Assembly: GCA_031272305.1 (NCBI GenBank)
Contig: JAISUA010000049.1
Location: 1-5,513 of the forward strand
Length of the DNA: 5,513 bases
Reading direction: 5' to 3'
Source of the DNA: Clostridioides sp.
GTDB lineage: Bacteria > Bacillota > Clostridia > Peptostreptococcales > Peptostreptococcaceae
The position numbers were made by a program, and so were the translations under genes. Shown here piece by piece: positions 4,572 through 5,513 of this stretch. Positions within the stretch are counted from its first letter, which is position 1, and each line of letters starts with the position of its first letter. The notes under the pieces were generated by a model. The model saw only the letters and a program-made list of their open reading frames with translations, had not been told where the DNA came from and searched no databases.

Positions 4572-5513
4572 CTAATTTTCTTCTTTTTCGTATATTTCTA
4601 ATCTCTTCTTACTCTTTGGTAGAGATTGTTCATTTTCTTCAAGAACTATTTTTTCACCAGTTGCTTTTTCAATAGCTTCAATGTTATTTAATTTAACATT
4701 TGGATTCCATTTTCTTTCAGCAACTTTGATTTCTTCCCCACCCATTACTGATTTAAGCATAGTCAGTGCTCTTACAGCATCTTCTGGAGATAAAGTATTG
4801 TTAGAAAGTATTTCGTTTTCTATACCTTGTTTAGATTTATTGTTGTCTATCATGTTAGTCATGTATTTGTTACCAACAACTAGAGCACCTTGAACAGCTG
4901 AGTAAGTTACACCAACTACTGATACTCCTCTCATACCTATTTGTTCTATATGAGATGCGAAGTCTATATGGTTGTTACCAAATCCTTCAGTTGTTACGAT
5001 AGCACCATCAACATCCATAGCTTCTATCATCATACCTAATCTCTTAGATACATAGAATTTTTCAGAGTTTGCTTGTGGAGATCCAACAAATACAACACCT
5101 ACTAAATCTATTTCAGGATCATTCATTGCTCTTATAACTAGTGGTTCTCTATAGTAATGTCTAGACATTTCTTTAGATGCAGGTCCTATACAAGTAAGTG
5201 CATGTATACCACCATCTAATACTTCAAGTGGAGATAATACTACTGGTATATTTCCAAGGTCAACGTTTGGATGAGCTCCTAATGTTCCAACTGGTTCAAC
5301 AGGTAGGATTAGGTTGTCATGCATTGCTCCTTGACCCATGATTTCTTTTACTATTACAACTTTCTTTTGTCCTTTATGTCTATGTTGTTCTATAACATCT
5401 TCAGAAACAACTAGAGCATCGTCAGCTTTCTTAAGAGCTTCTCTTATTTCTTGAGTTATATGATCGAAAGCCTTATGAGCAGCTAGAGGTCCTCTTCTTT
5501 CCATGTTAGTACC
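4572..5513 (-). CDS. prdA: D-proline reductase proprotein PrdA, C-terminal part (5' end outside the window)
   Basis: The frame stays open to the window edge (Gly-Thr-Asn precede the first Met at 5504), so this is the last 313 residues of a protein usually about 630 long. PrdA is a proprotein that cleaves itself into a ~45 kDa N-terminal and a ~23 kDa C-terminal subunit; the latter carries a pyruvoyl group made from a cysteine. The matching cysteine is the codon at 5190-5192, in the motif HALTCIGPASKE. The 206 residues from it to the stop fit a 23 kDa subunit. Upstream of it, KKVVIVKEIMGQGAMHDN is shared with PrdD; downstream, GPASKE and the VVGVTYSAVQGALVVGNKYM block are shared with PrdE. The pyruvoyl group binds the D-proline amine during reductive ring opening to 5-aminovalerate. 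The stop is TAG at 4572-4574, 35 bases before the next gene, so cotranscription is likely. The identification is firm from family knowledge; the cleavage site is inferred by similarity to the C. sticklandii enzyme. Confidence 0.96.
   Translation of the reverse strand, partial: GTNMERRGPLAAHKAFDHITQEIREALKKADDALVVSEDVIEQHRHKGQKKVVIVKEIMGQGAMHDNLILPVEPVGTLGAHPNVDLGNIPVVLSPLEVLDGGIHALTCIGPASKEMSRHYYREPLVIRAMNDPEIDLVGVVFVGSPQANSEKFYVSKRLGMMIEAMDVDGAIVTTEGFGNNHIDFASHIEQIGMRGVSVVGVTYSAVQGALVVGNKYMTNMIDNNKSKQGIENEILSNNTLSPEDAVRALTMLKSVMGGEEIKVAERKWNPNVKLNNIEAIEKATGEKIVLEENEQSLPKSKKRLEIYEKEEN

Overview
The window carries the distal part of a D-proline reductase (prd) operon, all on the minus strand, from a low-GC Stickland-fermenting anaerobe. 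The order prdA - small ORF - prdB - prdD - prdE - prdF, the very AT-rich intergenic DNA and the protein sequences suggest a Clostridia member near Clostridioides/Peptostreptococcaceae or Acetoanaerobium (Clostridium) sticklandii. The species cannot be fixed from the sequence alone.

Reading in the direction of transcription (high to low coordinates): the 3' half of prdA (5513-4572, cut by the window edge) includes the cysteine at which the proprotein is cleaved to make the pyruvoyl subunit. A 99-residue conserved protein of unknown function follows (4536-4237) and overlaps prdB by one base. prdB (4237-3512) is a selenoprotein gene read through an in-frame TGA at 3785-3787, with a candidate SECIS hairpin just downstream; naive ORF calling splits it in two. 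A 175-base gap holds a possible sigma-A promoter and a long stem-loop. prdD (3336-2578) and prdE (2093-1614) resemble the two halves of PrdA, divided at the PrdA cleavage site but lacking the cysteine. Between them lie 484 bases filled with tandem repeats, including three ~95-bp units of alternating hairpins. prdF (1592-585), proline racemase, comes last. Bases 1-584 hold no convincing gene but contain several nested tandem repeats, a palindrome with a consensus promoter on the plus strand, and a 14-bp perfect inverted repeat.

How the genes work together: PrdF converts L-proline to D-proline. The PrdA pyruvoyl group binds the amine of D-proline, and the PrdB selenocysteine is used in reductive ring opening to 5-aminovalerate, with electrons supplied by PrdC (not in the window). 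PrdD, PrdE and the small ORF are accessory or unassigned. The most unusual material is the non-coding DNA: repeats with periods of about 8/48, 23, 41, 42 and 95 bp flank prdE and prdF, and the 42-bp series is a decayed in-phase multiplication of the last 14 codons of prdF.
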